A program made the translations under genes and the position numbers. Below, one piece after another: positions 1-8,626 of a DNA stretch of 64,000 nucleotides (position 1 is the stretch's first letter; each line of letters begins with the position of its first letter). Origin of the DNA: Bacteroidia bacterium (lineage in GTDB: Bacteria; Bacteroidota; Bacteroidia; Flavobacteriales_D; Sanyastnellaceae); the NCBI GenBank assembly GCA_030427925.1, contig JAUICJ010000005.1, forward strand, positions 1-64,000, given 5' to 3'. The notes beneath the pieces were generated by a model. That model was not told the DNA's origin. It made no database searches and worked only from the letters and a program-made list of their open reading frames with translations.

Positions 1-3
1 GGT

Positions 4-1161
4 TCACTCGCCGACCACCGGAACGGCCTGTGCGGGCGCATGGTTCCCGAGGAAGACCGTGCCATGCCCTCCGAGGAGGGTTTGACCATCGGGCGCATCG
101 GCGGGCAACGTGTTGTACATGCCACCGAGCACCACGGAGTATCGGTTGTAAAGCCCTTCACCGTTCTCATCGATGGCGGTTTCCGAGCTCAGCCCTTGTC
201 CGCCCACCATGACGCAGTGCTCTCCGCGCAACGTGTTCAATCGGCCGCCTACGAGCGTTCCGTCCACGACCACATTTGAGTAGCCGCCCAAAATGGCCGC
301 GCCGTCGCCCGAGGCATCGGGGTGGATTTGGTTGTACTGCCCACCGAAACAGGCCGCATGCTCCCCGTTCACCTCGTGGTACCGACCGCCAAAGGCGCCT
401 GCCGCAAGGCCCAGCACCTCGTGGTGCACCCCGGCCGCAGCGACCGAGAACGTTCCCGAAGCCACGTTCACGTTGCCGCCGATGGCCACCGCTCCATTGC
501 CCGACGCCGTGTTCTGCTGACCGCCGATGACGACGCCGTGTTCTCCGAGCGTCGTGTTGTTGTTTCCACCGATGATGGCCGTGCGCGCCCCGTTGGTGAT
601 GTTGTTGACCCCCGTCACGATGCCATCGAAGCCGTAGGCGCGGTTGCTTTGGCCGATGAGGATGTTGTTCGTGGACGTGTATTGATGCGTCACGCCGAGG
701 AGGAAGTTGTGCGAGCCGGAGCGGTCGAGGTCCGGACCGCCGTCGTTGTAGCCGAGCCAGAGGTTGCCGAGGCCATTGGTGGCGTAGGTCGATCCGGAGG
801 CGTTGTCAATTTGGACGTTGGCGCCTGTGATTTGGACCAAATCCGATTCCGCATCCACCACCACGTACTCCGCCAACCCGGGCACCACCTGCGCCTCCAA
901 CGCGTCCACCTGCTCCTGCAGCGCTTCGATCGTGGCCACCAGCCCGCTGATCACCGCCCCCAATTCCGCTCCATCCACCAAGACGGGATCCGCAGAAAAG
1001 TCCCCGCCAAACACGGAAAGCAGCGATGTCAAATCCGTTACCCCGATGAGCTCATTCGCATCCACATCCGGGTTGTACGGCAATTCCAATTCCACAGCAG
1101 GCGTCTGAGCGCTCACCATCAGCGCCCCGAGCAAGGAGGCGAACAAGAAAACACGTTTCAT
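4..1161 (-). CDS. Exported protein with coiled coil and YadA-head-like repeats
   Basis: 385 residues. Residues 1-19 are a signal peptide (MKRVFLFASLLGALMVSAQ). Residues about 30-55 (PDVDANELIGVTDLTSLLSVF) resemble one degenerate dockerin/EF-hand motif. Residues about 66-92 form a short heptad coiled coil (ISGLVATIEALQEQVDALEA). From about 130 to 375 there are glycine-rich repeats of the type [AV]xxGGxxNxxxGxxG, for example AVAIGGNVNVASG, as in the beta-roll heads of YadA-like trimeric adhesins. There is no membrane-anchor domain and no T9SS type A domain, so it may be a released or otherwise tethered trimeric fibre; that is inference. The gene is complete, with its stop close to the window edge. 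Its partner genes lie outside the window or are absent. Confidence 0.75.
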   Translation of the reverse strand: MKRVFLFASLLGALMVSAQTPAVELELPYNPDVDANELIGVTDLTSLLSVFGGDFSADPVLVDGAELGAVISGLVATIEALQEQVDALEAQVVPGLAEYVVVDAESDLVQITGANVQIDNASGSTYATNGLGNLWLGYNDGGPDLDRSGSHNFLLGVTHQYTSTNNILIGQSNRAYGFDGIVTGVNNITNGARTAIIGGNNNTTLGEHGVVIGGQQNTASGNGAVAIGGNVNVASGTFSVAAAGVHHEVLGLAAGAFGGRYHEVNGEHAACFGGQYNQIHPDASGDGAAILGGYSNVVVDGTLVGGRLNTLRGEHCVMVGGQGLSSETAIDENGEGLYNRYSVVLGGMYNTLPADAPDGQTLLGGHGTVFLGNHAPAQAVPVVGE

Positions 1162-1198
1162 GGCGGTAATAAATGTATTTATACCGCAATATATGGCA

Positions 1199-3082
1199 TT
1201 AGGCGGTTTGTTTCGAGACCAGCACCAATGCCGACACCACTTCGGGGTTCAACAGCGTGGAGGTATCCCCGAGTTCATCGGCCCGTCCTTCGGCGATTTT
1301 CCGCAGGATGCGCCGCATGATTTTGCCGGACCGCGTCTTCGGCAATCCAGGTACAACCAGCACGCGATCCGGGCGCGCCACCCGCCCGATGCCCTCCACC
1401 ACCGAGTCACACGCCTCCTGCGCCACCGCCGTTCCACTGCCCACCACGAAAGCGCAAATGCCCTGCCCCTTGATGTCGTGCGGGTAGCCGACCACCGCGC
1501 TTTCCACTACACCGGGCGCTTGGTTGATGGCCTCCTCGATCTCCGCCGTTCCGAAGCGGTGGCCGGACACGTTGATGACGTCGTCGACGCGGCCGATGAT
1601 GCGGAACATCCCGTCCGCATCGCGCTTCGCCCCGTCGCCCGTGAAGTAATGCCCGGGGTGGGTGCTGAAGTACGTTAAGCGGCACCGCTCGTGGTCGCCC
1701 CACGTCGTGCGGAGGATGCTCGGCCACGGGTGCTTGAAGCACAAGTGCCCCTCCTCCCCTGCGGCCTCGATTTCCGAACCGTCAGCGCGCAGCAGCACCG
1801 GCTGGATGCCCGGCAGCGGGTAGCCCGCGTGCCCCGGCTTCATCGGACTCAAGCCCCCGAGACCGGACAGCATGATGCCCCCGGTTTCGGTTTGCCAAAA
1901 CGTGTCCACAATCGGACACCGCCCTTCCCCCACGACCCGGTGGTACCAGTGCCACGCCTCGTCGTTGATGGGTTCGCCCACCGTCCCGAGCACCTTCAAC
2001 GCACTCAAATCGTGCCGCTTCACCGGCTCGTCCCCGTGCACCATCAACGCCCGGATCGCCGTGGGCGCGGTGTAGAAATGCGTCACCCCGTAATGCGCGC
2101 ACGCCGCCCAAAACCGGTCCACATCCGGGAACGTCGGCACCCCCTCGAACATCACCTGCGTCGCCCCAGCGAGCAACGGCCCGTACGCCAGGTAGCTGTG
2201 CCCCGTGATCCACCCGATGTCGGCCGTGCACCAGAACACGTCGCCCTCGCTGTACTGGAACACGTTCACGAAGGAGTAGGCCGTGTAGACCATGTAGCCC
2301 CCGTGGGTGTGGACCACGCCTTTCGGTTTGCCGGTCGAGCCCGAGGTGTAAAGGATGAACAAGGGATCCTCGGCGTTCATGGGCTCCGCAGGACAAACCC
2401 CGCCCCGCCCATCCACCGCATCCGCCCACGCCACATCCCGGCCAGCCTCCATGCCCACCGGCTCCCCGGTGCACGGGAAGACCCAAACCTTCCGCACCGA
2501 CGGGCACCCGCCGAGCGCCTCGTCCACCACCGGCTTCAACGGAATCGTCTTCGCCCCGCGCTGCACCCCATCGGCCGTCAGAACGGCAACGGCGCCGGCA
2601 TCGTTGATCCGGTCCGCCAACGCGTGCGCGCTGAAGCCCGCGAAGACCACGCTGTGAATCGCCCCGATCCGCGCGCACGCCAGCACCGCGAACAGGAGTT
2701 CGGGCACCATCGGCATGTACAGCACGATGCGGTCGCCCCGCCCGAAGCCCTGCGCTTTGAGCCCGTTCGCCACGCGGCACACCTCGTCGTGCAGTTGCTG
2801 GTAGGTGAAGGACCGGCGGGGAGAAGCGGGGTCGTTGGGTTCCCAGTGAATGGCGGTTTGGCCTGCACGCGAAGCCAAATGCCGATCCAGCACATTCTCC
2901 GTGATGTTCACCACGCCATCCGCGAACCACCGCACCGACGGCCCCTCAAAATCCCACGAGCACACCTCCGTAAACGGCTTCTGCCAAGCAAACCCGCGGG
3001 CCACCTCCGCCCAAAACCCCTCCGGATCTTCCACGCTCCGGCGGTAGGCGTTTTCATACGCGTTCAACGATTCAAGCTTCAT
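1199..3082 (-). CDS. acs: Acetyl-CoA synthetase (AMP-forming)
   Basis: 627 residues, the usual length. It activates acetate with ATP and CoA to acetyl-CoA through acetyl-AMP, in the cytosol. Visible motifs are the P-loop-like YTSGSTGKPKGVVHTHGG around residue 245-262, the hinge region GRVDDVINVSGHRFGTAEIE, and the C-terminal PKTRSGKIMRR, whose lysine is the catalytic and acetylation-regulated residue in this family. The start (MKLESLNAYENAYRR) overlaps the end of the upstream DUF779 gene by 11 bases, which suggests translational coupling. Together with the aldehyde dehydrogenase upstream it would complete conversion of acetaldehyde to acetyl-CoA. The family call is secure; substrate preference for acetate over propionate is by homology. 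Confidence 0.96.
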   Translation of the reverse strand: MKLESLNAYENAYRRSVEDPEGFWAEVARGFAWQKPFTEVCSWDFEGPSVRWFADGVVNITENVLDRHLASRAGQTAIHWEPNDPASPRRSFTYQQLHDEVCRVANGLKAQGFGRGDRIVLYMPMVPELLFAVLACARIGAIHSVVFAGFSAHALADRINDAGAVAVLTADGVQRGAKTIPLKPVVDEALGGCPSVRKVWVFPCTGEPVGMEAGRDVAWADAVDGRGGVCPAEPMNAEDPLFILYTSGSTGKPKGVVHTHGGYMVYTAYSFVNVFQYSEGDVFWCTADIGWITGHSYLAYGPLLAGATQVMFEGVPTFPDVDRFWAACAHYGVTHFYTAPTAIRALMVHGDEPVKRHDLSALKVLGTVGEPINDEAWHWYHRVVGEGRCPIVDTFWQTETGGIMLSGLGGLSPMKPGHAGYPLPGIQPVLLRADGSEIEAAGEEGHLCFKHPWPSILRTTWGDHERCRLTYFSTHPGHYFTGDGAKRDADGMFRIIGRVDDVINVSGHRFGTAEIEEAINQAPGVVESAVVGYPHDIKGQGICAFVVGSGTAVAQEACDSVVEGIGRVARPDRVLVVPGLPKTRSGKIMRRILRKIAEGRADELGDTSTLLNPEVVSALVLVSKQTA

Positions 3083-3419
3083 GGATCAGGGCAGATTGGA
3101 TGATGAAACGAACGCCGTAGGGAATTTCGATGCTGAAACTCGACCCGCGGCCGGGGGTTACGCCCAAGGTAAGGCGCGTGTGCTTCCAGTATTCGAACTG
3201 GTCCTTTGCCATGTAAAACGGGTGGCCACCGTGGACTTCGCCCAGCAACACGTCGGAATCGCCGACCTTGAATTCGCCGCGCGGGAAGCACATCGGCTGG
3301 CTCCCGTCGCAGCACCCACCGGACTGATGAAACATGAGGGGACCGTGGTCCGCGACCAACCGGTCGATCCATACTGCGGCCTCTTCCGTCCAGGCCAGGC
3401 GTTGCACCGTTGCATTCAT
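3072..3419 (-). CDS. DUF779 family protein
   Basis: 115 residues. The sequence matches the small DUF779 family: an N-terminal stretch (RLVADHGPLMFHQSGGCCDG), a CC pair followed by SQPMC, and the central FYMAKDQFEYWKHT. The biochemical role of the family is not established, but it is typically encoded beside acetaldehyde/aldehyde dehydrogenases of the ExaC type, exactly as here. The cysteines in GGCCDG and PMC could bind metal; that is inference. It sits between the aldehyde dehydrogenase (after a hairpin) and acs, overlapping acs by 11 bases, so it is probably cotranslated with acs. Confidence 0.9.
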   Translation of the reverse strand: MNATVQRLAWTEEAAVWIDRLVADHGPLMFHQSGGCCDGSQPMCFPRGEFKVGDSDVLLGEVHGGHPFYMAKDQFEYWKHTRLTLGVTPGRGSSFSIEIPYGVRFIIQSALIHEA

Positions 3420-3431
3420 GTTGCTGAAGTT

Positions 3432-3467
3432 AAAAAAAGGGGGACGAGCCGAAGCGCCGCCCCCCCC
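3432..3467 (-). terminator. Intrinsic terminator or attenuator after the aldehyde dehydrogenase
   Basis: On the minus strand a G-run (complement of 3460-3467) pairs with a C-run (complement of 3439-3443) around a TTCG loop and is followed by seven T residues (complement of 3432-3438). It lies between the aldehyde dehydrogenase stop and the DUF779 start. It should therefore reduce read-through into DUF779-acs, or separate the two transcription units. Confidence 0.75.
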
Positions 3468-3486
3468 TCTTGCAGGTTCGCGTTGA

Positions 3487-5010
3487 TCAGAAGAAACCGA
3501 GCTTCTCCTTGCTGTAGGAGATGAGCATGTTCTTGGTTTGGCGGTAGTGGTTGAGCATCATCTTGTGCGTCTCCCGGCCAAATCCACTCTTCTTGTACCC
3601 CCCGAACGGCGCATGCGCTGGATAAGCGTGGTAGCAGTTCACCCACACGCGCCCCGCCTCGATCGCCCGCGGCAACACGTACAGCTCATGCGCATCGCGC
3701 GTCCAAACGCCCGCACCCAAGCCGTACATCGTGTCGTTCGCAATCTCGATGGCTTCCTCGAGCGTCTTGAACGTGGTCACGCACGTCACCGGCCCGAAGA
3801 TCTCCTCCTGGAACACGCGCATCTTGTTGTGGCCCTTGAGGATGGTGGGCTGGATGTAGTACCCGCCGTCGAGTTCCCCTTCGAGCTGGGCGGGAGCGCC
3901 GCCGGTCAGGACTTCCGCGCCTTCCTGCTTGCCGATCTCGATGTAGTTCAGGATCTTCTCGTATTGGTCGTTCGAGGCCTGCGCCCCCATCATCGTGCTG
4001 GCGTCGAGCGGGTGCCCCATTTTGATGGCTTTCGTCCGCGCGATGACCCGTTCCATGAAGGGCTCGTAAATGTCCTCGTGGACCAAAATCCGCGACGGGC
4101 ACGTGCACACTTCCCCCTGATTCAAGGCGAACATCACCGCCCCTTCGACGCATTTGTCCAAAAACGCATCGTCCGCATCCATCACGCTCGGCATGAAGAT
4201 GTTCGGGCTCTTGCCGCCGAGCTCCATCGTGACGGGCACGAGGTTTTCCGAGGCGTACTGCATGATGAGGCGTCCGGTCGTGGTTTCGCCCGTGAAGGCC
4301 ACCTTCGCCACGCGCGGGCTCGTCGCCAACGGCTTGCCCGCTTCAATGCCGAAGCCGGTCACCACGTTCAGCACGCCCGCCGGCAGCAAATCGCCGATGA
4401 GCTCCATCAGGACCATGAGGCTCGTCGGCGTTTGTTCCGCCGGCTTCACCACGGTGCAGCAGCCCGCGGCCAGCGCCGGAGCGATCTTCCAAGCGGCCAT
4501 CAGGATCGGGAAGTTCCACGGAATGATTTGGGCCACCACGCCGAGCGGCTCGTGCAGGTTGATGCTCACGGTCGTGGCGTCGTGCTCCGAAATCGAACCC
4601 TCCTCCGAGCGCAACACGCCCGCGAAGTAGCGGAAGTGGTCGATGGCGAGCGGAAGGTCGGCCGCCGTGGTTTCGCGGATGCCCTTGCCGTTGTCGGTGG
4701 CTTCAATGGCCGCGAGCAGGTCCAGGTTTTCCTCCATCCGGTCCGCGATGCGCAGCAGGATGTTCGAGCGGGAAGCCGCCGCCATCGTGCTCCATGCCGG
4801 GAACGCCTTGTGCGCCGCGTCGAGCGCCTTTTCGATGTCGGTCGCATTGCCGCGCGCCGCTTCGCACCAAACCTGGCCCGTGATGGGGCTGATGTTTTCA
4901 AAGTAGGCGCCGCTCGAAGGGGCGACCCATTCGCCGCCGATGTAGTGATCGTAGCGGGCTTTCACTTTTGGCAACGCGATGGTTGCGGGTTGTTCCAAGG
5001 TAGCTTCCAT
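3487..5010 (-). CDS. NAD-dependent aldehyde dehydrogenase (ExaC/AldB-like)
   Basis: 507 residues from the start [17 protein letters not shown]; the open frame extends further upstream but runs into the divergent regulator. It oxidises aldehydes, probably acetaldehyde, to the acid with NAD(P). Visible features are [19 protein letters not shown] (cofactor-binding region), the general-base segment [12 protein letters not shown], and the catalytic cysteine in [11 protein letters not shown]. The CTCPSR form and the C-terminal [21 protein letters not shown] are typical of the acetaldehyde dehydrogenase ExaC/AldB/AcoD group. It lies upstream of DUF779 and acs and is divergent from an AraC regulator, suggesting an inducible alcohol or acetoin carbon route. 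Confidence 0.93.
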   Translation of the reverse strand: MEATLEQPATIALPKVKARYDHYIGGEWVAPSSGAYFENISPITGQVWCEAARGNATDIEKALDAAHKAFPAWSTMAAASRSNILLRIADRMEENLDLLAAIEATDNGKGIRETTAADLPLAIDHFRYFAGVLRSEEGSISEHDATTVSINLHEPLGVVAQIIPWNFPILMAAWKIAPALAAGCCTVVKPAEQTPTSLMVLMELIGDLLPAGVLNVVTGFGIEAGKPLATSPRVAKVAFTGETTTGRLIMQYASENLVPVTMELGGKSPNIFMPSVMDADDAFLDKCVEGAVMFALNQGEVCTCPSRILVHEDIYEPFMERVIARTKAIKMGHPLDASTMMGAQASNDQYEKILNYIEIGKQEGAEVLTGGAPAQLEGELDGGYYIQPTILKGHNKMRVFQEEIFGPVTCVTTFKTLEEAIEIANDTMYGLGAGVWTRDAHELYVLPRAIEAGRVWVNCYHAYPAHAPFGGYKKSGFGRETHKMMLNHYRQTKNMLISYSKEKLGFF

Positions 5011-5130
5011 GGGGAGGTGAGTTGGTAATGGGTTGTGGCACAATCGCCAAGGCCAAATCACGCCCCCCTTCCCCGAAAAAAATTTCGATTTTGTTTCAAA
5101 AAATGCGCAACCTGTGCTCAATCGTGTCCG

Positions 5131-6087
5131 ATGCACACATTTTGGTTCATCTTTCGACTCGTGAAGCACAAATTGACCCCCGTCGGGCTCTCCTCCCCGG
5201 AACACATGCAAACCCTCGTCGAACACCGGCGCGTAGTCGACATGGAGACGTGCCAGCTCAACGTGTTCGAAACACACGAACGCGCGAGCCAGGTGCAGTT
5301 GGAATTTGGCGACCTCTTGCTGACGAGCATGCTGCGCGGAAAGAAGGTGATGCACCTGCCCGGGCGCGATGCATTCGACTACCTGCCCGGCGAATCGGTG
5401 GTGGTGCGGCCGAACGAGACGATGCTCATCGACTTTCCCGACGCCACGGCCGAAGAACCGACCCAGTGCATCGCCCTAGCGATGTCAAAGGACGCCATCA
5501 ACTCGACGCTGGACTTGCTGAACGAACAGTTTCCTTTGTTGGGGGAGCACGAGACGTGGCAAGTGAGTGGGGATTTGGTCCACCTCCACCAGGACGCGCA
5601 ACTGGTCGACGTCATCCAGCGCATCATCCGCGTGGGCCTTTACGAGCAGGGGCGCCAAAAGGACGCGCTCGCCTCCCTGACGCTGCAGGAGCTGCTCGTT
5701 CGGCTGATGCAAACCGGCGCGCGCAAACTCTTCGCGGAGGAGCACGGTTCGCTCGCCAGCCGCCATCCCCTCGGCGCCGTCGTGGACTACATCGATCACC
5801 ACCTGCACGAGCCGCTCGACTGCACGACGCTCGCGGGCATCGCGTGCATGAGCCGGCCGCACTTCCAGCGGAAGTTCAAGGAGGCGTTCGGCTGGACCCC
5901 GGCAGAATACGTGCAGCACGCGCGCCTCGAAACGGCCCGGAAGCTGCTCGTCGACGAAGCCCTCACCGTGAACGAAGTCGCCTACGCAGTGGGCTTTCGC
6001 GGCCCGAGCCCGTTCATCCGGGCCTTCCGCCAAAGCGAGGGCGTAACACCGAAGCGGTATCAAATGTCCCGTCGCGTAATTCACTGA
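5131..6087 (+). CDS. AraC family transcriptional regulator
   Basis: About 318 residues from ATG 5131. GTG 5161 is an equally plausible start, because homologues begin close to [14 protein letters not shown] 5206 is later but possible. The N-terminal part is a sensor domain beginning near [20 protein letters not shown]. The C-terminal ~100 residues carry two helix-turn-helix motifs ([20 protein letters not shown] and [20 protein letters not shown]) ending in VTPKRYQ, the AraC/XylS signature. It is divergent from the aldehyde dehydrogenase gene, with about 120-150 bases between the starts, so it most likely activates that operon in response to an alcohol or aldehyde. The inducer is not visible in the sequence. 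Confidence 0.9.
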   Translation: MHTFWFIFRLVKHKLTPVGLSSPEHMQTLVEHRRVVDMETCQLNVFETHERASQVQLEFGDLLLTSMLRGKKVMHLPGRDAFDYLPGESVVVRPNETMLIDFPDATAEEPTQCIALAMSKDAINSTLDLLNEQFPLLGEHETWQVSGDLVHLHQDAQLVDVIQRIIRVGLYEQGRQKDALASLTLQELLVRLMQTGARKLFAEEHGSLASRHPLGAVVDYIDHHLHEPLDCTTLAGIACMSRPHFQRKFKEAFGWTPAEYVQHARLETARKLLVDEALTVNEVAYAVGFRGPSPFIRAFRQSEGVTPKRYQMSRRVIH

Positions 6088-6146
6088 CCACCTTTCCTTA
6101 ACTTCCTCGTGATGAACGGCTGAACTGCCCGCCGCACCTTGGGGGC

Positions 6147-6860
6147 ATGGGCAAGATCCGATTCTTCTTGTTGGTTTCGCTGATCTTGGCGGCGGCTTGG
6201 ACGGACCAAATCATGCCCCACCAAGCTCCCGTCCCCGCCCTCAATCCGCAGTTGACGGCGGTGCTTGCTTCATTCGACGCCACCCCGTTGAACATACAGC
6301 CCCAACGGCGCGCCGAATTGGACGCTCTGGCTGAATGGGCAGCGAACGAATGGCTGCGCCACGGAGCGGTTGACCTCACCTTCATCGGCACGCGCAACAG
6401 CCGAAGCAGCCAACTGGCGCAGTGGTGGGCGACTGCGGCGACGGCTCATTTCGGGTTGGAGGGAATCCATGCATACAGCGGCGGAACGGAGGCCACGGTC
6501 TTCCATGCCGAAACCGTGGCGGCACTTCGCAGGGCGGGGTTCGTCGTCGCGGAAGAAGGGACGGGAGCGACCCCGGTGTACCGGGTGCGGTGGAGCGACG
6601 AGGGCGCGGGCGCACCCGGATTCAGCAAGCGGTACACCGACCCGGTCAACCCCGCGACGGGCTTCGCCGCCGTGATGACGTGCAGCGACGCCGACGAAGG
6701 GTGTCCCGTTGTGGTCGGGGCGGCTGCGCGGTTTGTCCTGCCGCATGCCTGTGATGGGGCTTCGTTGGACGCCGCAGCTGGCGACGACCAGTGCCGCCAA
6801 ATCGGGCACGAAATGCATTACCTCATGGGGCGCGTGGCGGATTGGGTGGCGGCGAACTGA
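6147..6860 (+). CDS. Low-molecular-weight phosphatase/ArsC-fold protein lacking catalytic residues
   Basis: 237 residues. The body matches the Bacteroidota protein-tyrosine-phosphatase-like family related to LMW-PTP and arsenate reductase. Landmarks are the P-loop region TFIGTRNSRSSQLAQWW, then AVMTCSDADEGCPVVVGA and the C-terminal IGHEMHYLMGRV. The canonical P-loop is C-x5-R; here the nucleophile position is Gly81 and the arginine position is Ser87. The region that should hold the catalytic Asp-Pro reads LPHACDGASLD. It is therefore predicted to be catalytically inactive. The N-terminus MGKIRFFLLVSLILAAAW looks like a signal peptide or membrane anchor, unusual for this cytosolic family; ATG 6213 is an alternative, unanchored start. 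It is followed after 42 bases by a TPR-HTH regulator. Confidence 0.75.
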   Translation: MGKIRFFLLVSLILAAAWTDQIMPHQAPVPALNPQLTAVLASFDATPLNIQPQRRAELDALAEWAANEWLRHGAVDLTFIGTRNSRSSQLAQWWATAATAHFGLEGIHAYSGGTEATVFHAETVAALRRAGFVVAEEGTGATPVYRVRWSDEGAGAPGFSKRYTDPVNPATGFAAVMTCSDADEGCPVVVGAAARFVLPHACDGASLDAAAGDDQCRQIGHEMHYLMGRVADWVAAN

Positions 6861-6902
6861 AGTTGCGGTGGCGACACCGCGTCATGCATTAGCTTTACCG
6901 CC

Positions 6903-8534
6903 ATGTTCAACGCTTCGCGGTTCGTGATGGGTGGGTTCGTGCTGTTCGCTGCATCGGCGATGGGAGCGGACCGCATGGACAGTTTGTTGCGGGTTTGGCG
7001 GGATGAGGGGCGCGGCTTTGAAGAGCGGCTGAATGCGCTCAACGAGGGGTATCGCGCATTTCATGCCGTGCATCCCGACACGTTTTTCGTGGAGCTGGAG
7101 CGGTTGCAGCGGATGGCCGAGGAGGCCGATCGGCCCTTGATTTGGGCTGAAAGCCTTCTCCGGAAAGGGGGATTGCTCAACTACCAAGGCCAAAACCAAG
7201 CCGCGCTCCTCGCCTACGCTGAAGCCGAAGCCCCCCTCATCCAGCTCGGGGACAGCCTCCGACTCGGGACGCTGGCGGCAAACCGAGGCAACGTCCACGC
7301 CGCCATGGGCGATTACATCCTCGCCTTGGAGCAGTTTTCCAACGCGCTGCGATGCTACGAAGCCGTGGGGCACGTGCCCGGCCAGCACACGACCCGGATG
7401 GCGCTGGGATCGATGTTCATGCTGCTGAACGATGACACACGCGCCCTGTCCTATTACGAGGCGTTGGAGCCGGAATTGCGGGAACGCCCCGAATCGGAAT
7501 ACCAGCTGGGCCTGTTGTACACGAACCTGGGCTGGTGCCACCGTGAACTCGGGGAACTCGAATTGGCCCAGCGTTTCTTGGAGCTGGGGCTGGCGTCGCA
7601 TCGGAAATTCCAATCCGGCTTTCACGAGGCCAAATGCCTTGCCAACCTTGCGCGCGTCCACCTCGACGCCGGTGAATGGAGCCAGGCGGAATCCCGAGCC
7701 CTCGAAAGCATCGCTTTGTACCAGCAACTTGGGGCGGAGCGCTCCGGGTTCGAAACCGAAGTCCTGTTGGTGGAGGTTGAGCTGCGCGCGGGGCGTCCTC
7801 AATCCGCATTGGATTTGGGGAAACCACTGCTTCCCAAATTGACTGAGCCTTCACCCCTTCAAACCCTGTACAAAGCGCTTTACGATGCGCACAAAGCTCT
7901 GGGTCAAAATGCCTCTGCGCTGTACATGCTTGAGCAACACCAGGCTTTTCGGGACAGCGTCCTCGCCTTGAAGAACAGCCACATCGTAGCACGCGTTGCC
8001 TACGAAAAGGACGTGGAGCACCAACTGCACGTGGTGCGGATGGAGGGGCGCCGGGAGCAGGACCGACTGCGCATTCAGCAACTGCGCCTCGTTTTGGGCT
8101 TGGTGATCGGGTTTGGTGCGGCGATTTCGTTGCTCATTGCCTACTTCGTTCGTTTTCGGGCCGACCAGCGGTTGCGGCGGAAGGCGCTGCTGCACGAAAT
8201 TGATTCGCTGAAATCTGCGTTGAAGCAGGCCGACTTGGCGAATCCGGAGGCGGGCGGTTTGGACCGAGAACAAATCGAACACCGGTTGGGGCGCACATTG
8301 AACCCCACGGACTGGAAGGTGTTGAACATCCTGCTCGAAGATCCGACGGTAACGAACGCAGTCATCGCCGAGCGGGCCTTCATGAGCGTCGACGGCATCG
8401 GCTCGTCCTTGCGGAGGATGTACCAGTACTTTGAAGTGACGGAGACGAAGTACAAGAAAATCGCCTTGTTGCGCGCCGCCATGACGTTGTCCGCTTCAGA
8501 TTCTGGGGAAGGTGCTGGTTTTCAAAGTGCATGA
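6903..8534 (+). CDS. TPR-transmembrane-HTH signalling protein
   Basis: 543 residues. There is a signal-like N-terminus (FVMGGFVLFAASAMGA). Tetratricopeptide-type helical repeats cover about residues 50-390 (for example YQLGLLYTNLGWCHRELGE and AGEWSQAESRALESIALYQQ). One transmembrane helix is at about 395-417 (LVLGLVIGFGAAISLLIAYF). A cytosolic coiled linker follows, then a C-terminal LuxR-like helix-turn-helix region (LNPTDWKVLNILLEDPTVTN, with VDGIGSSLRRMYQYF). This TPR-membrane-HTH layout is common in Bacteroidota and is thought to link an envelope signal to transcription; the target genes are unknown. The start is preceded by TAGCTTTA, a plausible -7 element, about 10 bases upstream. Confidence 0.8.
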   Translation: MFNASRFVMGGFVLFAASAMGADRMDSLLRVWRDEGRGFEERLNALNEGYRAFHAVHPDTFFVELERLQRMAEEADRPLIWAESLLRKGGLLNYQGQNQAALLAYAEAEAPLIQLGDSLRLGTLAANRGNVHAAMGDYILALEQFSNALRCYEAVGHVPGQHTTRMALGSMFMLLNDDTRALSYYEALEPELRERPESEYQLGLLYTNLGWCHRELGELELAQRFLELGLASHRKFQSGFHEAKCLANLARVHLDAGEWSQAESRALESIALYQQLGAERSGFETEVLLVEVELRAGRPQSALDLGKPLLPKLTEPSPLQTLYKALYDAHKALGQNASALYMLEQHQAFRDSVLALKNSHIVARVAYEKDVEHQLHVVRMEGRREQDRLRIQQLRLVLGLVIGFGAAISLLIAYFVRFRADQRLRRKALLHEIDSLKSALKQADLANPEAGGLDREQIEHRLGRTLNPTDWKVLNILLEDPTVTNAVIAERAFMSVDGIGSSLRRMYQYFEVTETKYKKIALLRAAMTLSASDSGEGAGFQSA

Positions 8535-8591
8535 GCCGAATCGCGCCCAACGTTCACGTGCACGGGTGCGCCCCATTCACCCCTAGACGTG

Positions 8592-8622
8592 TTGCTCAAC
8601 TCCCGTTACATCCCCACCTTGC
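8592..8622 (+). promoter_or_regulatory. Bacteroidota-type promoter of the T9SS cargo gene at 8627
   Basis: TTG at 8592-8594, a 20-base spacer, then CACCTTGC at 8615-8622 (consensus TAnnTTTG, two to three mismatches). The ATG is only four bases past the box, so the transcript would be nearly leaderless. The spacing fits the -33/-7 architecture of Bacteroidota sigma-ABfr promoters. Confidence 0.45.
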
Positions 8623-8626
8623 GGAC

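Noticed and set aside
1162-1198. A/T-rich stretch between the first gene and acs considered as an insertion boundary
   Set aside because: It is only 37 bases and fits a normal promoter or leader region; no direct repeats or terminal inverted repeats flank it.
1691-3103. A 470-codon open frame on the plus strand opposite acs
   Set aside because: Acs has complete catalytic motifs on the other strand; the plus-strand frame is rich in Arg, His and Pro and matches nothing.
5011-5355. N-terminal extension of the aldehyde dehydrogenase frame upstream of 5010
   Set aside because: The added 115 residues are antisense to the AraC regulator and absent from the enzyme family; the ATG at 5010 gives the normal 507-residue enzyme.
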